The notes below the pieces were generated by a model. It saw nothing but the letters and a program-made list of their open reading frames with translations. It made no database searches and was not told where the DNA came from. Below, piece by piece: positions 25,737 through 27,652 of a DNA stretch of 27,652 nucleotides. Within the stretch, counting starts at the first letter, position 1. Every line of letters starts with the position of its first letter. The position numbers and the translations under genes were made by a program. This DNA is from JBMZCV01 sp049613665 (GTDB lineage: Bacteria > Bacteroidota > Bacteroidia > Chitinophagales > UBA2359): the NCBI GenBank assembly GCA_049613665.1, contig JBMZCV010000054.1, positions 1 through 27,652 on the forward strand. The letters run 5' to 3'.

Positions 25737-25905
25737 TAAGGTAGCAATTTTGTTATAAAAAATTGAAAGTCAGCCAAAAAATCTTACTTTACTTGCATCT
25801 GTTATCTAAATATAGTCCTTGTTTAATATTGTTTTTCTGTGCCTTTTACGCAAAAAATCTTGATTAATATTTGTACTGTCTTTTTTTGTGAAACGCTATT
25901 ATTTA
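25737..25905 (+). repeat. Intergenic repeat R3, copy 2
   Basis: It is the partner of 3036-3155, with the same two conserved blocks (25737-25786 and 25844-25865) and about 39 nt extra between them. It starts 19 bp after R1 copy 2 and points away from it, toward the serine hydrolase gene. Between it and that gene's promoter (25906-25983) I see only AT-rich sequence. Confidence 0.65.
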
Positions 25906-25983
25906 AGCAATAACAAGGAGTTTCTAGGGTAAGAAGTGCTGATATAACCTAATTCTGTTCAATTTTCAGAAAATAACTATTTA

Positions 25984-26037
25984 TTTTACTTGACATGTCA
26001 AATAAAAGCACTAACTTTGTTGATATGTCAAGTAAAA
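25984..26037 (+). promoter_or_regulatory. Serine hydrolase promoter with paired palindromic operators
   Basis: TTG (25990-25992), a 19-bp spacer and TAACTTTG (26012-26019) form a full Bacteroidota promoter. Its -33 lies in the perfect palindrome TTGACATGTCAA (25990-26001). A near copy, TTGATATGTCAA (26020-26031), directly follows the -7 box. The two lie in 18-bp inverted arms (25984-26001 and 26020-26037) with one mismatch. This looks like a repressor site covering the promoter; the regulator is not in the window. Confidence 0.7.
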
Positions 26038-26060
26038 TAAAATTTCAAAATTTGAATATA

Positions 26061-27599
26061 ATGATTAAAAATAAATTTATAACAAAACCTATCGACGAAA
26101 ATAATAGGAGAAAGACGAAAATATACATCACTAAAAAAGCTATAAATAATATTTATTTGCTTATTTGTGTTTTTTCCCTATTTTACAGTTGTAATATTGG
26201 AGTTAAAAGGTCAGAATCAAACCATAGTAACATGAAAATAGAAGCCATAGATAAATACATCACTTCATTATCAGATAAAGATAAATTTAGTGGAGCAGTT
26301 CTTATTGCTAAGGAAGGGAAAGTTCTTTTAAAAAAGTCCTTTGGTTATGCTCATATTGGATTACAAATTAAAAATAATGTAAACACTAAATTTGCTTACG
26401 CATCTATTGCCAAATCATTTACGGCCATTGCTATTCTACAATTAAAGCAGGCAGGTAAACTTTCTTTGAATGATAATATCGGTATGTATTTGCCAGAATA
26501 TCCGAATCAAATTGTTAGAGATTCGATAACTATCAAGCATTTACTTACACATACAAGCGGATTACCTCATTATTTTGGAGATGAAAAATATCTAAATGCA
26601 CCAAATACAAAATTTCGTACTTTAGATGATTTGAGTAGCCTTTATGAAAAAAAGCCACTAGAGTTCAATCCGGGGTCATCTTTCGCTTATAGAAATACAA
26701 ACTACTTAGTTTTGGGTCGCATTATTGAAAAAGTATCTGGACATAATTATGATAGGTATATCGAAGAAAATATTTATTCCATAGCTCACATGAAGAATAC
26801 TGGCAATTTTGATAAAGACCATGTAATTAAAAACAAAGCTGAAAATTATACATTATCAACAGTTTATCCAGGGAAATATCAAAAGGCAGAGTTTTTTGGA
26901 AGTCGGGCGAAAGGAAATGCAGACGGAGGAGGTTTTTCTACGGTAGATGACCTTTACTTATTTGTCAAAGCACTTAAATCTAACAAATTGCTCGATGATA
27001 AACATACTCAGATGTACTTAACATCCGCCGATAGTGCTAGGCGATATGGTTTTGGAATCGAAATCAGAAATTCTAACAATAATAATGGAATAATATATGG
27101 TCATTCAGGCGGACATTATGGCACTGGATGCGAGTGGCGAGTATATGACCAAAAAGGTTATGTCGTTATTCTATTGACAAATAAGGATCAAGAGCAAGGT
27201 TTTTTGGATGTTCGTTTTTTTATTCAACAACAATTAGATGGCACTTCTCATTTGCTTGATAAGTATTTTTTTACAAAAAAGGTAGTAAATATTTATATTG
27301 AAAATGGATATGAAAAAGCGATACAGCTAATTGACGAAAAAAGTGAATATGTTGATGAAACAGAATTAATTATGAAAGGTTATGACTTCTTAAAAAAAGG
27401 CAAGATTATTAATGCAATCGATATATTTAAGATAACAATACATTTGTTTCCCAATTCTTCTAATGCTTTTGATTCGCTTGCAGAAAGTTATATGAAAAAT
27501 GGAGAGAATCAGTTGGCAATTTTCAATTATGAAAAAAGTTTAAAATTAGACAGTCTTAATAATAATGCTAAAGCGATGATTAAGGAATTGAAAAATTAG
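26061..27599 (+). CDS. Serine hydrolase (beta-lactamase/PBP4* family) lipoprotein with C-terminal TPRs
   Basis: I start at 26061 (MIKNKFITKP); the earlier in-frame ATGs at 25995 and 26025 lie inside the promoter palindromes. The 512-residue product has an unusually long basic N-region, then a hydrophobic segment ending in a lipobox (LLICVFSLFYSC), so it is probably a lipoprotein. The class C beta-lactamase-like triad motifs are present: SIAK (S115, K118), YRN (Y210, N212) and HSGG (H348). These enzymes act on peptides, esters or cell-wall peptides; the substrate is unknown. The last ~80 residues are TPR-like (FLKKGKIINAIDIFKITIHL, then AIFNYEKSLKLD). It stands alone on the plus strand. Confidence 0.9.
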   Translation: MIKNKFITKPIDENNRRKTKIYITKKAINNIYLLICVFSLFYSCNIGVKRSESNHSNMKIEAIDKYITSLSDKDKFSGAVLIAKEGKVLLKKSFGYAHIGLQIKNNVNTKFAYASIAKSFTAIAILQLKQAGKLSLNDNIGMYLPEYPNQIVRDSITIKHLLTHTSGLPHYFGDEKYLNAPNTKFRTLDDLSSLYEKKPLEFNPGSSFAYRNTNYLVLGRIIEKVSGHNYDRYIEENIYSIAHMKNTGNFDKDHVIKNKAENYTLSTVYPGKYQKAEFFGSRAKGNADGGGFSTVDDLYLFVKALKSNKLLDDKHTQMYLTSADSARRYGFGIEIRNSNNNNGIIYGHSGGHYGTGCEWRVYDQKGYVVILLTNKDQEQGFLDVRFFIQQQLDGTSHLLDKYFFTKKVVNIYIENGYEKAIQLIDEKSEYVDETELIMKGYDFLKKGKIINAIDIFKITIHLFPNSSNAFDSLAESYMKNGENQLAIFNYEKSLKLDSLNNNAKAMIKELKN

Positions 27600-27629
27600 C
27601 GGTAGTGTAATATACTGAGCGATTTTTAT

Positions 27630-27637
27630 TATTTTTG
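27630..27637 (+). promoter_or_regulatory. Possible promoter -7 box at the window end
   Basis: TATTTTTG followed by CA fits the extended TAnnTTTG box. No TTG is seen at -33. An ATG follows at 27642, too close to be a usual start from this promoter. The downstream gene, if any, lies beyond the window. Confidence 0.25.
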
Positions 27638-27652
27638 CATTATGATAACAAA

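Noticed and set aside
25995..26060. 22-residue N-terminal extension of the serine hydrolase
   Set aside because: Both ATGs (25995, 26025) fall inside the promoter palindromes.

Overview
The window is low-GC bacterial chromosome, best read as Bacteroidota (Cytophagia/Flavobacteriia-like). Promoters have the TTG-N19-TAnnTTTG form instead of the sigma70 -35/-10 form. There is a TonB-dependent receptor, short secreted proteins and a PKD-domain protein. The housekeeping genes (prmC, leuS, acpP, dprA, purL, msrC) are clear. I cannot name a genus. No rRNA, tRNA, CRISPR array, complete insertion sequence or prophage was found.

Layout, left to right. (1) 198-2997, minus strand: prmC, a small membrane-anchored zinc-ribbon protein and a TIR-domain protein, closely spaced like an operon. 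(2) 3221-4357, plus: an MpaB/rubber-oxygenase-type protein, flanked by repeat and recombination scars. (3) 4468-8754, minus: a TonB-dependent receptor whose start is out of frame across a run of ten A's, then a Gfo/Idh/MocA oxidoreductase, then a secreted protein of unknown function. (4) 8963-12534, minus: acpP with a strong terminator, then leuS behind a roughly 400-nt leader made of repeated, foldable elements. (5) 12748-13753, minus: a PKD mini-protein and a YfiR-like protein. (6) 14160-20004: a WD40 secreted protein (plus), dprA (minus) and a PurS-PurL fusion without its glutaminase (plus). (7) 20205-25459, all minus: GNAT acetyltransferase, small lipoprotein, M23 peptidase, DUF445 membrane protein, free-methionine-R-sulfoxide reductase, and cystathionine gamma-synthase/lyase. 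(8) 26061-27599, plus: a serine hydrolase lipoprotein with C-terminal TPRs, whose promoter is embedded in a paired palindrome.

The most unusual content is between the genes. A roughly 170-nt element (R1) occurs twice. Each copy lies the same distance (88 nt) upstream of a minus-strand amino-acid gene, leuS or cystathionine gamma-synthase. Differences between the copies keep base pairing as G.U wobbles only if the RNA is read from the minus strand. This looks like an undescribed structured leader RNA, or a palindromic mobile repeat that has been recruited. A second family (R2, up to four copies, with a hairpin and triloop), a third (R3, two copies upstream of plus-strand genes) and an AT-rich TTTTTAGTGCTTAG family fill most other gaps. 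Two reading frames are broken by one base inside a poly-A run right after the ATG. This could be phase variation, slippage or assembly error.
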